This document shows positions 32,452 to 40,742 of a stretch of DNA of 64,000 nt, piece by piece. Below the pieces are notes generated by a model that did not search any database, had not been told where the DNA came from, and worked only from the letters and a program-made list of their open reading frames with translations. A program made the position numbers and the translations under genes. Position 1 is the first letter of the stretch. The number at the start of each line of letters is the position of its first letter. The DNA comes from UBA10649 sp965278965 (lineage in GTDB: Bacteria; Actinomycetota; Actinomycetes; S36-B12): positions 3,038,001 through 3,102,000 of the forward strand of contig OZ257127.1 of the NCBI GenBank assembly GCA_965278965.1. The letters run 5' to 3'.

Positions 32452-33554
32452 AGCACCCCTCCGATAGCGGTGGCCGGGTCGATCGTGGCGATGCGCCGCA
32501 ACGAGAAAAGGGCGCCGACGACGCCCGCGACGAGCGTGAAGACCGCGATGGTCACGAGGGTCTCGGTCCGGAACAGGGCCGGAACCTGCGCCGGTATCAC
32601 CAAAGCGAAGAGGCGGGCGAGGATCGTGCCGAGCACGACCCCGAGCGCGGACGCGACGACGGCCTGCACGATCACGCCGCGGCCAAGGCGTGCCGTCGAC
32701 GCCCCGAGCGCCTTGAGCGCGGCGAAGAGCTCGCGCTTCTCCAGGACCAGCAGGGCGAAGAACAGCGCGACGACGAGGGCGGCAACGGCCAGTGTGGTGT
32801 AGATGATGGCGTTCAGGGTCGAGCGCTGCTGCTCGACGCCCGGGATCGCCAATGCCGTCGCGTCAGCCGTGAGCACCGACGTACCGGGGACCGCGGTTTC
32901 CAGAGCGGCCGTCGGCGGGGCTCCCTCGGTTGTGACCGCGATCGCGTTGACGGCGGTGGGCTGGCCGCGCAGCTCAGGCCGAACGGCGTCTCGCATCTGC
33001 CGCCAGGTCCCGACCGTCGTCCACGCCGTTGGCTGGAGCTGGTACGACGCGTCCGACACGAGCCCGACCACGGTGGCCGTCGCGTCGCCGACCGCGATGG
33101 TCGAGCCGATGGTGACGCCGTCGTCGCTGAGCCGGGTGTCGACCGCGGCGACCCCGTCCTCGCCGGGCTCGGGAAGCCGGCCCTCGACCAGCGTCGTCGG
33201 CGTGCCGGCCGCACCCGGCTCGATGCCGAACACGGCGAGGTCGATCGGGCCGTTCGGCCCAGTCCCGCCCGTCAGCAGGACGCCGACCGGTCCGGCCGAG
33301 GTCACCCCGGGGACGTCGGCCGCGCGCGCCGCATCTGACTCGTCCACCCGGGACCGGATGAGTGACCCCTCGGCGTCGTCTGAGGTGAGGTACGCGGTGG
33401 CCGTCGTCGACCGGACGGCGCCGGTGGCGCCATAGAACAGTCCGTCGGCGAGGGCGCCGAGGACGAGGACCAGGAAGACGATCAGGGCGAGGGCGCCGAC
33501 GACGGCGGTGAACCGCCCGCCACCGCGCTGGATTTCACGAAGGGCAAGCATCAT
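32448..33554 (-). CDS. FtsX-family ABC permease (second copy)
   Basis: A 368-residue permease with one N-terminal membrane helix (about residues 18-42), a large extracytoplasmic MacB-like domain (about 45-235), and three C-terminal helices (about 245-275, 295-325, 330-355). The ending RRIATIDPATAIGGVL is typical of FtsX/MacB permeases. It has 4-base overlaps with both neighbours, so it is tightly coupled to the other permease and the ATPase. The two permeases probably form a heterodimer. Cargo unknown. Confidence 0.9.
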   Translation of the reverse strand: MMLALREIQRGGGRFTAVVGALALIVFLVLVLGALADGLFYGATGAVRSTTATAYLTSDDAEGSLIRSRVDESDAARAADVPGVTSAGPVGVLLTGGTGPNGPIDLAVFGIEPGAAGTPTTLVEGRLPEPGEDGVAAVDTRLSDDGVTIGSTIAVGDATATVVGLVSDASYQLQPTAWTTVGTWRQMRDAVRPELRGQPTAVNAIAVTTEGAPPTAALETAVPGTSVLTADATALAIPGVEQQRSTLNAIIYTTLAVAALVVALFFALLVLEKRELFAALKALGASTARLGRGVIVQAVVASALGVVLGTILARLFALVIPAQVPALFRTETLVTIAVFTLVAGVVGALFSLRRIATIDPATAIGGVL

Positions 33555-34648
33555 CGGCTCCCCACCGCGGTCGCGGGGTCGATCCGCGCGATCCGCCGGA
33601 CGCTGAGCATGCCGGCGAGCAGGGAGAACGCCCAGACCGCAGCGACCGTCGTGACCACCGTGGTCGGCCCGAGCGTCACGGGGATACCGGTGGACAGCCC
33701 TCGCAGGGCGAGGAACGTCAGGCCGAGCGCGACGAGCGAGGCCAGGAGGACGACAACGGAGATCTGCAGCGCGACGGCGCCGGCGAGCGATCGCGTCGAT
33801 GCCCCGATCGCGCGCAGCAGCGTGAACGCCTTGAGCTTCTGGACGGTGAGGATCAAGAAGAAGAAGCCGATCACGACGATGCCGATCACGAACGTGAGGC
33901 CGACGAGGATCCCGAAGCTCTGCGAGATCGAGTCGATGCCGGGGATGAGCGCCACCGCGTCCGCGCGGGTGTAGCCGACCGTGCCGGGGACAGCCGCGCC
34001 TATGGACGCCGCCACTGTCGCGGCGTCGGCGGTCGGCTCCACGTCGAACGCGATCGCGTTGACCGGCACGAACGGCAGTCCCGGGTTCGCAGCGGCGACG
34101 GCCGCCGTGTAGGTGTCGAGGAGGACGTAGACGGTCGGCAGCGCGTTGAACTGCGCACCGCGCAGCAGCCCCACGACCTCGACGGACCCCTCGCCGCCGG
34201 CGAGCGTGATGGTGTCGCCGATGTCGACGCCGCGCCCGTCGACCGCGGCCTCGCCGGACGCCGTCGGCAGCCGTCCCGCGGACAGGCCGCTCGGAGCGCC
34301 GGGGCCGTCCGCGGGGAACCCGAAGACCTGGACCTCCGTCGTCGTGCCCGCGATGTCCGCCTGGGTCGTGAAGGTCCCGACCGCGCCGGCCGCGGCCACG
34401 CCGGGGACGGCGGCGACCGCCTCTTCCGTCGACGGGTCGAGCCGGCTGGCGGCGATGTTGTCGCGAGCCGAGGACGCGTAGACCAGGCCCTGCGCCGACA
34501 CGCTCTCCAGCGCCCCGGTGAGCGAGCCGACGAGTGCTCCTCCGAGGGTCGTGAGGAGCAGTACGAGGAACACCAGCAGCGCTACGGCGGTCGTCAGCAA
34601 CCCGAACCGCAGTCGTGCCCGGCGGATCTCCGCGAGGCCGAGGTTCAT
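33551..34648 (-). CDS. FtsX-family ABC permease (first copy)
   Basis: A 365-residue permease with the same layout as its neighbour: one N-terminal helix (FGLLTTAVALLVFLVLLLTT, about residues 14-33), a periplasm-side domain of about 200 residues, and three C-terminal helices ending SVRRIARIDPATAVGSR. The ATG at 34648 was chosen because it gives the family start MNLGLAEIRRARLRFGL; the frame stays open far upstream through the anti-sigma gene by chance. The gap to the anti-sigma stop is 40 bases, and it overlaps the second permease by 4 bases. Confidence 0.9.
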   Translation of the reverse strand: MNLGLAEIRRARLRFGLLTTAVALLVFLVLLLTTLGGALVGSLTGALESVSAQGLVYASSARDNIAASRLDPSTEEAVAAVPGVAAAGAVGTFTTQADIAGTTTEVQVFGFPADGPGAPSGLSAGRLPTASGEAAVDGRGVDIGDTITLAGGEGSVEVVGLLRGAQFNALPTVYVLLDTYTAAVAAANPGLPFVPVNAIAFDVEPTADAATVAASIGAAVPGTVGYTRADAVALIPGIDSISQSFGILVGLTFVIGIVVIGFFFLILTVQKLKAFTLLRAIGASTRSLAGAVALQISVVVLLASLVALGLTFLALRGLSTGIPVTLGPTTVVTTVAAVWAFSLLAGMLSVRRIARIDPATAVGSR

Positions 34649-34688
34649 GCGGCCGCCGGCGGTCGCGCGTGTGGCACGGCGTTCGTCA

Positions 34689-35420
34689 TCACGCGCCCAG
34701 CGTCCCGCGGGCGACGGACGTCGCGCTGTGTCCGGCGTCGCCGTCGAAGTGCTCGACCGAGACGTCGACGACCGGGAACGCAGCGGCGTCCATCCCGGCG
34801 GGGAGGGTGAACCGCCCCGTCTCGCCCGGGTTGAGCGTGCCGATCGCGACCATCGTGGACGTGTCGGGCGTCGCCATCCACACCTCGTAGTAGGCGTCCG
34901 ACTGAGCCGGGAGGTCGGGGACCTCGACGGTGAGGACCTTCGAGTCACCGTCGCGGACCACGGTTGCGGTCCCGGACAGGCCGGAGTCGTCGATGGGAGC
35001 CAGCTGAGTGGAGGCCACGACGGCCCCCGCGGACGAGTCTCGCGTCGCCACGATCCCGGCGGTCGCGACGACTCCGGCGAGGACGCCGGCCACCGCGGCG
35101 GCGGTACCGACGAGCCAGAGACGCGAGCGCCGCTTCGAACGCTCCGCGTCGAGCTCGATGACCGGTGCGGCCGTGTCGGCCTCGGGCTCAGCGTCGGTCG
35201 ACCCGAGGCCCAGCTCGTCGCTGATGGCCGCCCAGACCGCGGGCGGGGGAGTGCGAGGCACGTCGTCCGGTCCGATGGAGCGGACGGTCGCGACCGTGGC
35301 GCGCAGCTCGTCGACCCGGCTGCGGCAGCGCGCGCAGTCGGCCAGGTGGGCACGGTCCTGCGCGTCCACCTCTTCGCCGAGGGCGACCAAGGCGAGGTCG
35401 TCGTCGTCACAGTGCAGCAC
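34689..35420 (-). CDS. RskA-like anti-sigma factor
   Basis: A 243-residue single-pass membrane protein. The N-terminal cytoplasmic zinc anti-sigma domain has the HxxxCxxC signature (H25, C29, C32). One membrane helix lies at about 100-120 (WLVGTAAAVAGVLAGVVATA). The outer RskA domain (about 130-240) contains YYEVWMATPDTSTMVAIGTL and FTLPAGMDAAAFPVVDVSVE. It should hold the adjacent ECF sigma factor until an outside signal triggers proteolysis, as known for mycobacterial RskA. It overlaps the sigma gene by 14 bases. Confidence 0.92.
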   Translation of the reverse strand: MLHCDDDDLALVALGEEVDAQDRAHLADCARCRSRVDELRATVATVRSIGPDDVPRTPPPAVWAAISDELGLGSTDAEPEADTAAPVIELDAERSKRRSRLWLVGTAAAVAGVLAGVVATAGIVATRDSSAGAVVASTQLAPIDDSGLSGTATVVRDGDSKVLTVEVPDLPAQSDAYYEVWMATPDTSTMVAIGTLNPGETGRFTLPAGMDAAAFPVVDVSVEHFDGDAGHSATSVARGTLGA

Positions 35421-36012
35421 CGTCCACCTCCAATCTGCGTCGCAGCTGTTCGAGTGATCGCCGGATGTGGCTCTTGACCGTGCCGAGGGGCATGTCGAGC
35501 AGGCTGGCGATCTGCGTATGGGTCAGGTCCTGGAAGAACGCCAGCTCCAAGATCCGCTTCTGCGGGTCTCCGAGCCGCGCGAGCTCGTCCGACAAGATCA
35601 CGCGGTCGACGGTGCCGTCCGGCGTCGTCGGATCGACCGGCGTGGTGGGAGTCGTCCTCGCCACGGCCTCGGTCCGGCGCTGCTCGCGGCTGCGGTCCTC
35701 CCAGTGATCGGCGATCCGGCGGCGCGTGATCGTCATCAGCCAGGCGATCAGGCTCCCGCGCTCCGGGTCGAAGCCGCCGCGGCCCCGCCACGCGCTCACG
35801 AATACCGACTGCGTGATGTCGGCGGCGTCGGCCGCGTTGCCCGTCGCCCGCATCGCGGAGCCGTACACGAGAGCAGACGTCCGCTCGTAGGCGTCGGCGA
35901 GCGCGCGCTCGTCACCGGCGGCGAACCGCACGGCGACGTCGTCGTCGTCCCCCACGCGTCGAACCCCCATCCACCCGATCGACCGCTCCACGGTCGGCAC
36001 GTCAGTATGCAC
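35407..36012 (-). CDS. ECF RNA polymerase sigma factor, SigK-like
   Basis: A 201-residue ECF sigma factor. Region 2 is at about residues 25-95 (YERTSALVYGSAMRATG, then DAADITQSVFVSAWRG and LIAWLMTITRRRIADHW). Region 4 is at about 140-195 (LGDPQKRILELAFFQDLTHT, then IASLLDMPLGTVKSHIRRSL). The GTG at 36012 has GGGAGG five bases upstream, better than the later ATG at 35970. The RskA-like partner and the divergent fasciclin gene mirror the SigK-RskA-MPT70/83 system of mycobacteria. Transcription should come from the promoter at 36050-36077, giving autoregulation. Confidence 0.9.
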   Translation of the reverse strand: MHTDVPTVERSIGWMGVRRVGDDDDVAVRFAAGDERALADAYERTSALVYGSAMRATGNAADAADITQSVFVSAWRGRGGFDPERGSLIAWLMTITRRRIADHWEDRSREQRRTEAVARTTPTTPVDPTTPDGTVDRVILSDELARLGDPQKRILELAFFQDLTHTQIASLLDMPLGTVKSHIRRSLEQLRRRLEVDGAAL

Positions 36013-36049
36013 ACGCGCCTCCCGTCTCGCTCGGGTCTGTCAGGGACTA

Positions 36050-36077
36050 CTTCGGTGCGAGGGGCCTGTTCGGATGC
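36050..36077 (-). promoter_or_regulatory. SigK-like promoter of the sigma operon
   Basis: On the minus strand GCATCC (36072-36077) and CCGAAG (36050-36055) are separated by 16 bases. The longer shared words GTGCATCCGAAC and GAAGTAGT also occur in the divergent fasciclin promoter with the same spacing. The mycobacterial SigK consensus is CCATCC and CCGAAT with 16-17 bases between. The leader to the GTG start would be about 31 bases. Confidence 0.7.
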
Positions 36078-36198
36078 ACCGTCTTCGCGAACGGGGACGT
36101 GTCGTCGGGTCATCACGTGCACGGGCGACGACTACTCACCGATCGCGGTGCGTTCGCGGCCGGCTCGCGGCCCGTTCGCAATCTCGTCCCGATCCAGT

Positions 36199-36226
36199 GC
36201 ATCCGAACGCGGTCGTGGGACGGAAG
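36199..36226 (+). promoter_or_regulatory. SigK-like promoter of the fasciclin gene
   Basis: GCATCC (36199-36204), a 16-base spacer and CGGAAG (36221-36226) match the sigma-operon promoter. The shared outer words are GTGCATCCGAAC and GAAGTAGT, 14 bases apart in both. The leader to ATG 36278 would be about 45 bases. Confidence 0.7.
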
Positions 36227-36277
36227 TAGTGGTGTGACCGTCCAACGGGGACGGCATCGCACCGGAAGGGTCCGCCC

Positions 36278-36919
36278 ATGAAGGCTCCGATCGCTCGCCG
36301 CACTGTGACCGCGCTCGCCGCCGCCGCCCTGGTCGGCGCCGCAGGCCTGGCCGCAGCGCCGGCATCCTCCGCCGCCGACGGCACCACGTCGCTGGCGACC
36401 GTGCTCAAGGCCGGTCAGGCGAAGTTCGACAAGGACTACACCGACTACGACATCGTGACCAAGGCGGTCGAGACCGTGCTGGCTGCCAAGCCCGACTCCG
36501 CCGTGAAGGTCCTGGCCGACGGCAAGACCGCGCTGACGGCGTTCATCCCGAACGACCAGGCGTTCGTGAACCTCGCCTCCGCCCTGAGCGGCAAGAAGGT
36601 CCGCAGCGAGGCGGCCGCGTTCAAGGCGGTCGCAGGCCTGGGCGTCGACACGGTCGAGCAGGTCCTGCTCTACCACGTCGTTCCCGGCAAGACGATTCTG
36701 TCCGGCGACGCCCTCAAGGCGAACGGCGCCAAGCTGCCGACCGCCGATGCCGGCAAGGTCATCCGCGTGACGGTCACCAAGAAGCCGTCGATCATCCTGG
36801 GCGACTACGCACCCAAGCTGGCGAACCCGCGCGTGATCCTCTCGCAGGTCGACATCAACAAGGGCAACAAGCAGGTCGCGCACGGCATCAACGCCGTCCT
36901 GCTCCCGTTCGCGCCCTGA
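36278..36919 (+). CDS. Secreted fasciclin (FAS1) domain protein, MPT70/MPT83-like
   Basis: A 213-residue secreted protein. The signal peptide spans residues 1-32 (RRTVTALAAAALVGAAGLAA, cleavage after ASSAA). One FAS1 domain fills residues 50-212: TAFIPNDQAFVNLASAL is the first conserved FAS1 block, VEQVLLYHVVPGKTILSGDA the second, and AHGINAVLLPF the terminal block. There is no lipobox, so it is released rather than lipid-anchored. FAS1 domains mediate adhesion or glycan contacts; MPT70 is the secreted homolog in mycobacteria. Its promoter motif points to control by the divergent ECF sigma factor. Confidence 0.92.
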   Translation: MKAPIARRTVTALAAAALVGAAGLAAAPASSAADGTTSLATVLKAGQAKFDKDYTDYDIVTKAVETVLAAKPDSAVKVLADGKTALTAFIPNDQAFVNLASALSGKKVRSEAAAFKAVAGLGVDTVEQVLLYHVVPGKTILSGDALKANGAKLPTADAGKVIRVTVTKKPSIILGDYAPKLANPRVILSQVDINKGNKQVAHGINAVLLPFAP

Positions 36920-36930
36920 CGCATCACGGC

Positions 36931-36968
36931 GGCCGGGCTGGGACCGAGACCTCGGTCCCAGCCCGGCC
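36931..36968 (+). terminator. Terminator of the fasciclin gene
   Basis: A perfect inverted repeat of 18 bp (36931-36948 with 36951-36968) around AC, folding as a 16-bp stem with a six-base loop, starts 12 bases after the stop codon. There is no T run. Confidence 0.85.
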
Positions 36969-37018
36969 CTGTGCGTGTCGCCTCGTCCCGTGCAGCACAC
37001 TGACCGGAGGGAGTGAGT

Positions 37019-38740
37019 GTGTCCGCAGTCCAGTTGCCCGCCGACGACCTCGTCGTCCTGCTTGACGAGTGGGGTCTTCCGACGGGCACGGCCGACCGCC
37101 GCACCGTCCACGGCAGCGCGACCCCCCTCCACCTGGCGTTCTCCTGCTACGTGTTCGACCGAGCGGATCGGCTGCTCATCACCCGCCGCGCTCCGGGCAA
37201 GACCTTCGCCGGCATCTGGACGAACTCCTTCTGCGGGCACCCACGGCCCGGAGAGAGCCTGGACGACGCCGTCGTCCGCCGCGCGCAGGACGAACTACGG
37301 CTGGACGTGACGGAGGTCCGGCTCGTCCTGCCCGACTTCCGGTACCGGGCCGAGCAGGACGGCATCGTCGAGAACGAGATGTGCCCGGTCTTCACCGCTC
37401 GGGCGGTCGGCGCGATCGCGCCCGACCCGACCGAGATCGACGACTACGCGTGGGTCGAGTGGGATGAGTTCAGCGAGCAGGTGTGCGCCGGGACCCGCGA
37501 GATCTCACCGTGGTGCCGGTCGCAGATCGAACGGCTCCGGCAGCTGGGCAGGCCCGGGATGTGGTGGCCCGCCTCCCCGCGTGACCTCCCGCCGGCCGCT
37601 CGGTGCAGCGCCGGGACGGAGCCGGCACGGCGCTCACCTCGTCCGACGAGCGACGTGTCCGCCGCGCCCGAGAACCTGCTCGACCTGGCCGCCGCGGAAG
37701 GTCTCGGTCGGCGGGTGGACGCCCAGATCGACGCTCTCGTCTCCCGTGAGGCCACGGCGTTCGAGTCCATCGATCCGGCGACCGGGGCGTTCGCCCGGGA
37801 GGCTGCGTCCGCTGTCCACGGCGGCAAGCGCCTGCGGGCGGTCGTCGCCTACTGGGGCTGGCGTGGAGCCGGTGGGGACGCCGGTGACGACATCGTCGCG
37901 GCTGCGGCCTCGCTGGAGCTCCTTCACGCGTTCGCCCTCACGCACGACGACGTCATGGACGACAGCGACGTCCGGCGGGGTCGACCCGCGATGCACCGGC
38001 GGTTCGCGACTCTCCACCGGTCCTCGGGCTGGACGGGATCCTCCGACGGCTTCGGCGTCGCGGCCGCGATCCTTGCGGGCGACCTGTGCCTGGCGTGGGC
38101 GGACGGCCTCCTCAGCCGCAGTGGTCTGCCGGACGAGGCGCTACGGCGCGGCCGGCCGGTGTACGACGCGATGCGTTCCGAGCTGGTGGGGGGCCAGTAC
38201 CTCGATCTCGTGCAGCAGAGCCGGGGGTCCCATCACCTGTCGGACGCGATGATCGTCGCTCGCTACAAGACCGCCGGCTACACGATCGAGCGTCCGCTGC
38301 ACTTCGGCGCTGCGCTGGCCGATGCCGACCTCCGGCTGATCGGGGCATACCGCGCCTACGGGCAGGCGCTCGGGCAGGCCTACCAGCTCCGCGACGACCT
38401 GATCGGCACCTTCGGCGACCCGAGCGTGACCGGGAAGCCTGCAGGCGACGACATCCGGTCGGGCAAGAGCACCGCACTGGTCGCGTGCGCGCTCGACCTC
38501 GCTGACGAGTCGGCCCGGCAGGTCGTCCTGTCCGCTCTGGGCGATGACGCGCTCGACGAGGTCGGCCTCGAGCGGGTGCGCGGCGTGCTGATCGACGTCG
38601 GTGCCGTGCGGCACGTCGAGACCCTGATCGACGAGCTCGCCGACCGCGCGGCCCGGGCCATCGAGGACGCGGACATGACGCCGGGAGCGCGTCGGATGCT
38701 GGACCGTCTCATCACCGCCGCGACCTCGCGGGAGCGGTGA
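37019..38740 (+). CDS. Fusion of type 1 isopentenyl-diphosphate isomerase and polyprenyl diphosphate synthase
   Basis: A 573-residue two-domain enzyme. Residues 1-185 are a type 1 Idi: the catalytic Cys is at about 72 in TNSFCGHPRPGES, with the catalytic acid motif ENEMCPVF at about 118-125. A Pro/Arg/Ser linker (about 185-220) leads to an all-helical prenyl synthase (220-573) with first Asp motif DDVMDDSD (about 310) and second motif RDDLIGTFGD, then GKPAGDDIRSGKSTAL. That motif form is typical of actinobacterial geranylgeranyl diphosphate synthases. It could make IPP/DMAPP balance and chain extension in one protein. GTG 37019 sits 8 bases after GGAGG; GTG 37013 is possible. No carotenoid genes are in this window. 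Confidence 0.9.
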   Translation: MSAVQLPADDLVVLLDEWGLPTGTADRRTVHGSATPLHLAFSCYVFDRADRLLITRRAPGKTFAGIWTNSFCGHPRPGESLDDAVVRRAQDELRLDVTEVRLVLPDFRYRAEQDGIVENEMCPVFTARAVGAIAPDPTEIDDYAWVEWDEFSEQVCAGTREISPWCRSQIERLRQLGRPGMWWPASPRDLPPAARCSAGTEPARRSPRPTSDVSAAPENLLDLAAAEGLGRRVDAQIDALVSREATAFESIDPATGAFAREAASAVHGGKRLRAVVAYWGWRGAGGDAGDDIVAAAASLELLHAFALTHDDVMDDSDVRRGRPAMHRRFATLHRSSGWTGSSDGFGVAAAILAGDLCLAWADGLLSRSGLPDEALRRGRPVYDAMRSELVGGQYLDLVQQSRGSHHLSDAMIVARYKTAGYTIERPLHFGAALADADLRLIGAYRAYGQALGQAYQLRDDLIGTFGDPSVTGKPAGDDIRSGKSTALVACALDLADESARQVVLSALGDDALDEVGLERVRGVLIDVGAVRHVETLIDELADRAARAIEDADMTPGARRMLDRLITAATSRER

Positions 38741-38773
38741 TCCGGCGGGCTTGGCGAGAGGGACGCCGATAGG

Positions 38774-39583
38774 TCAGGTGATCGACGCGAGCTGGCTGAT
38801 GTCGTCCGTAGGAAGGTCTCCGTCGATCGTCGCGGTCACCGTGAGCTCGACCAGCTCGGCGCGTCCGCCGTACGTCGAGATGAAGGCGGTGTCGGCGGCG
38901 TCGCGGCCGGCGCAGATGCGGACCAGGCTTGATCGTGGGGCCAGCAGGGTGGCGTCGACCACCCGCCATACGTCGTCGACGGCGACCTCGGCGACGGCGT
39001 GGAAGTCCATCGGGTCCAGCCCGGGGGCGTAGACCGCCGCGAGTCTGGCGGGAACATCGACGGCCCGTAGGAGCGCGATGACCAGGTGGGCGTAGTCGCG
39101 GCACACGCCCTGACGCTTCAGCAGCGTGTCGACCGCGCCGTCGGTGGGCTCGCTGCTCCCGGCGACGTAGGCCACGCGCGTGCCGACCCAGGACGACACC
39201 GCGGCGAGCAGGTCCGACGGCTCGGTGATGCCGGCGAACTCGGCTTGCGCGATCGGCGAGAGCCGGTCGGACTCGGCATACCGGCTCGGGCGGAGGTAGA
39301 TCACGCGATCCGCGGCGGTCACGACAGCCGGAGCCGCGCGCCCGACGACCTTGGCGTGGTAGGAGATCGAGACCTCGCCGACGGGAAGCGCGCACACCTG
39401 GACACGCCCCTCGCCGGTGACGAGGACCTCCGTGTGCTCGACCTGCTGCCCGTCGACCGTGATCCGAAGGCTCTCCTCGACCGATGGTCCGCTGTCGGCC
39501 AGGGCGACCTGGAGGTCCAGCCGCACAGGGTCGAGCACGTCGAGCACCAGCTCGCACGACACGTTCCGAACCGGCTCCGTCAT
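38774..39583 (-). CDS. Transglutaminase-like protein
   Basis: A 269-residue protein with an N-terminal beta-sandwich like bacterial transglutaminase N-domains (about residues 5-90) and a transglutaminase core (about 125-240). The catalytic triad is visible: Cys in LLKRQGVCRDYAHLVIAL (about 163), His in PMDFHAVAEV (about 196) and Asp in WRVVDATLLAP (about 211). No signal peptide is seen. Such proteins can be proteases, cross-linkers or amidases. It is tail-to-tail with the isomerase fusion and divergent from the acyl-CoA dehydrogenase cassette, with about 100 bases between. Confidence 0.85.
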   Translation of the reverse strand: MTEPVRNVSCELVLDVLDPVRLDLQVALADSGPSVEESLRITVDGQQVEHTEVLVTGEGRVQVCALPVGEVSISYHAKVVGRAAPAVVTAADRVIYLRPSRYAESDRLSPIAQAEFAGITEPSDLLAAVSSWVGTRVAYVAGSSEPTDGAVDTLLKRQGVCRDYAHLVIALLRAVDVPARLAAVYAPGLDPMDFHAVAEVAVDDVWRVVDATLLAPRSSLVRICAGRDAADTAFISTYGGRAELVELTVTATIDGDLPTDDISQLASIT

Positions 39584-39680
39584 ACCGAGCAGTATCGCGC
39601 GGATCCGGCGGCTGCGATTCCGGCGGCGGTCGTTCCGTGCGGCGCCGGTTCACCGGCAGTCACGTGGGTATGTATCGCCC

Positions 39681-40742
39681 GTGGACACGGTCGCGCCTCA
39701 CCTCGCCGAGCTCTCCGGCCTGCCCGCGCAGACCGTCGCCAATGCCGTTGGCGACGATGCCTGGCTCACGCAGGTCGTCGCCGAAGCCGCGCTGACAGGT
39801 GAGGACATCGACGCGGCTCTCGGACTGGCGCGGACGATCGGTGCGCGGCTCCCGTTGCCTGGCAACGGCCGGACGGCGGCACGGTGGCGAGCCTTGCGCG
39901 AGCTCGGCCGCGTGAACCTCACGGTCGCCCGGGTGATCGAGGCGCATGCCGATGCTCTCGCGATCCTCGCCGAGGCAGGCGAGCCCGTCCGCGCCGGGAC
40001 GACGTATGGGGTGTTCGCCGCCGAAGGCCCGGGCGCTCCGGTGCGCGCGGCCGGCTCAGCGGACACGGGCAGTGGGATGGTTCTGGACGGGACCAAGCCG
40101 TGGTGCTCTCTGGGGTCCCAGCTCGACATGGCCCTCGTGACCGCGCACGTCGAGGGCGGTCGTCGGCTCTTCGAGGTGGACCTGCGCGACCCGCGGGTGT
40201 CGGCGGAGCCGACATCGGCCTGGATGGCGCGAGGGTTGCGGACCGTCACGAGCACGTCGCTGCACTTCGAGGGCGCTCCAGCGCGGCCGGTGGGCGACGT
40301 CGACTGGTACCTCACGCGTCCCGGCTTCGCCTGGGGCGGCATCGGCGTTGCCGCCTGCTGGTACGGCGGTGCGCTCGGCCTGCAGGACTACCTGGCGGCT
40401 GCCGCACGCGAGCCTCTGGACGACATGACGGCTGTGCATCTCGGCCGCGTCGACCTCGCGCTGTTCGCCGCCGGCGGAGCGCTCCGCCTCGCGGCGGACG
40501 CCGTCGACCTCGGGTGCGCGGGCGGGGCGGCGGGGAGCCTGCTGGCGCTGCGGACGCGCACGGTCGTGGCCCAGGCCGCCGAGCTGACGCTGCACGAGGT
40601 CGGACATGCGCTGGGGCCGGCTCCGCTGGCGTTCGACGAGGATCACGCCCGCCGTGCGGCCGACCTGACGATCTACGTGCGACAGCACCACGGCGAGCGC
40701 GATCTCGCTGCGCTCGGCCATGCGGTCCGGAGAAGGGCATGA
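39681..40742 (+). CDS. Acyl-CoA dehydrogenase-like flavoprotein
   Basis: A 353-residue protein with the acyl-CoA dehydrogenase fold. A helical N-domain with LPLPGNGRTAARWRALRELG and NLTVARVIEAHADAL is followed by a middle beta domain (YGVFAAEGPGAPVRA, then LDGTKPWCSLGSQLDMALVT) and C-terminal helices ending in LTIYVRQHHGERDLAALG. It is shorter than the usual 380 residues, and I could not place the catalytic Glu with confidence. It may be a flavin enzyme on an unusual substrate. GTG 39681 was chosen. It overlaps the next gene by ATGA, starting a four-gene cassette. Confidence 0.78.
   Translation: MDTVAPHLAELSGLPAQTVANAVGDDAWLTQVVAEAALTGEDIDAALGLARTIGARLPLPGNGRTAARWRALRELGRVNLTVARVIEAHADALAILAEAGEPVRAGTTYGVFAAEGPGAPVRAAGSADTGSGMVLDGTKPWCSLGSQLDMALVTAHVEGGRRLFEVDLRDPRVSAEPTSAWMARGLRTVTSTSLHFEGAPARPVGDVDWYLTRPGFAWGGIGVAACWYGGALGLQDYLAAAAREPLDDMTAVHLGRVDLALFAAGGALRLAADAVDLGCAGGAAGSLLALRTRTVVAQAAELTLHEVGHALGPAPLAFDEDHARRAADLTIYVRQHHGERDLAALGHAVRRRA

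Noticed and set aside
33551..35791. A single 746-codon frame joining the first permease to sequence upstream.
   Set aside because: The upstream part overlaps the anti-sigma and sigma genes in another frame and has no domain. The permease begins at the ATG at 34648.
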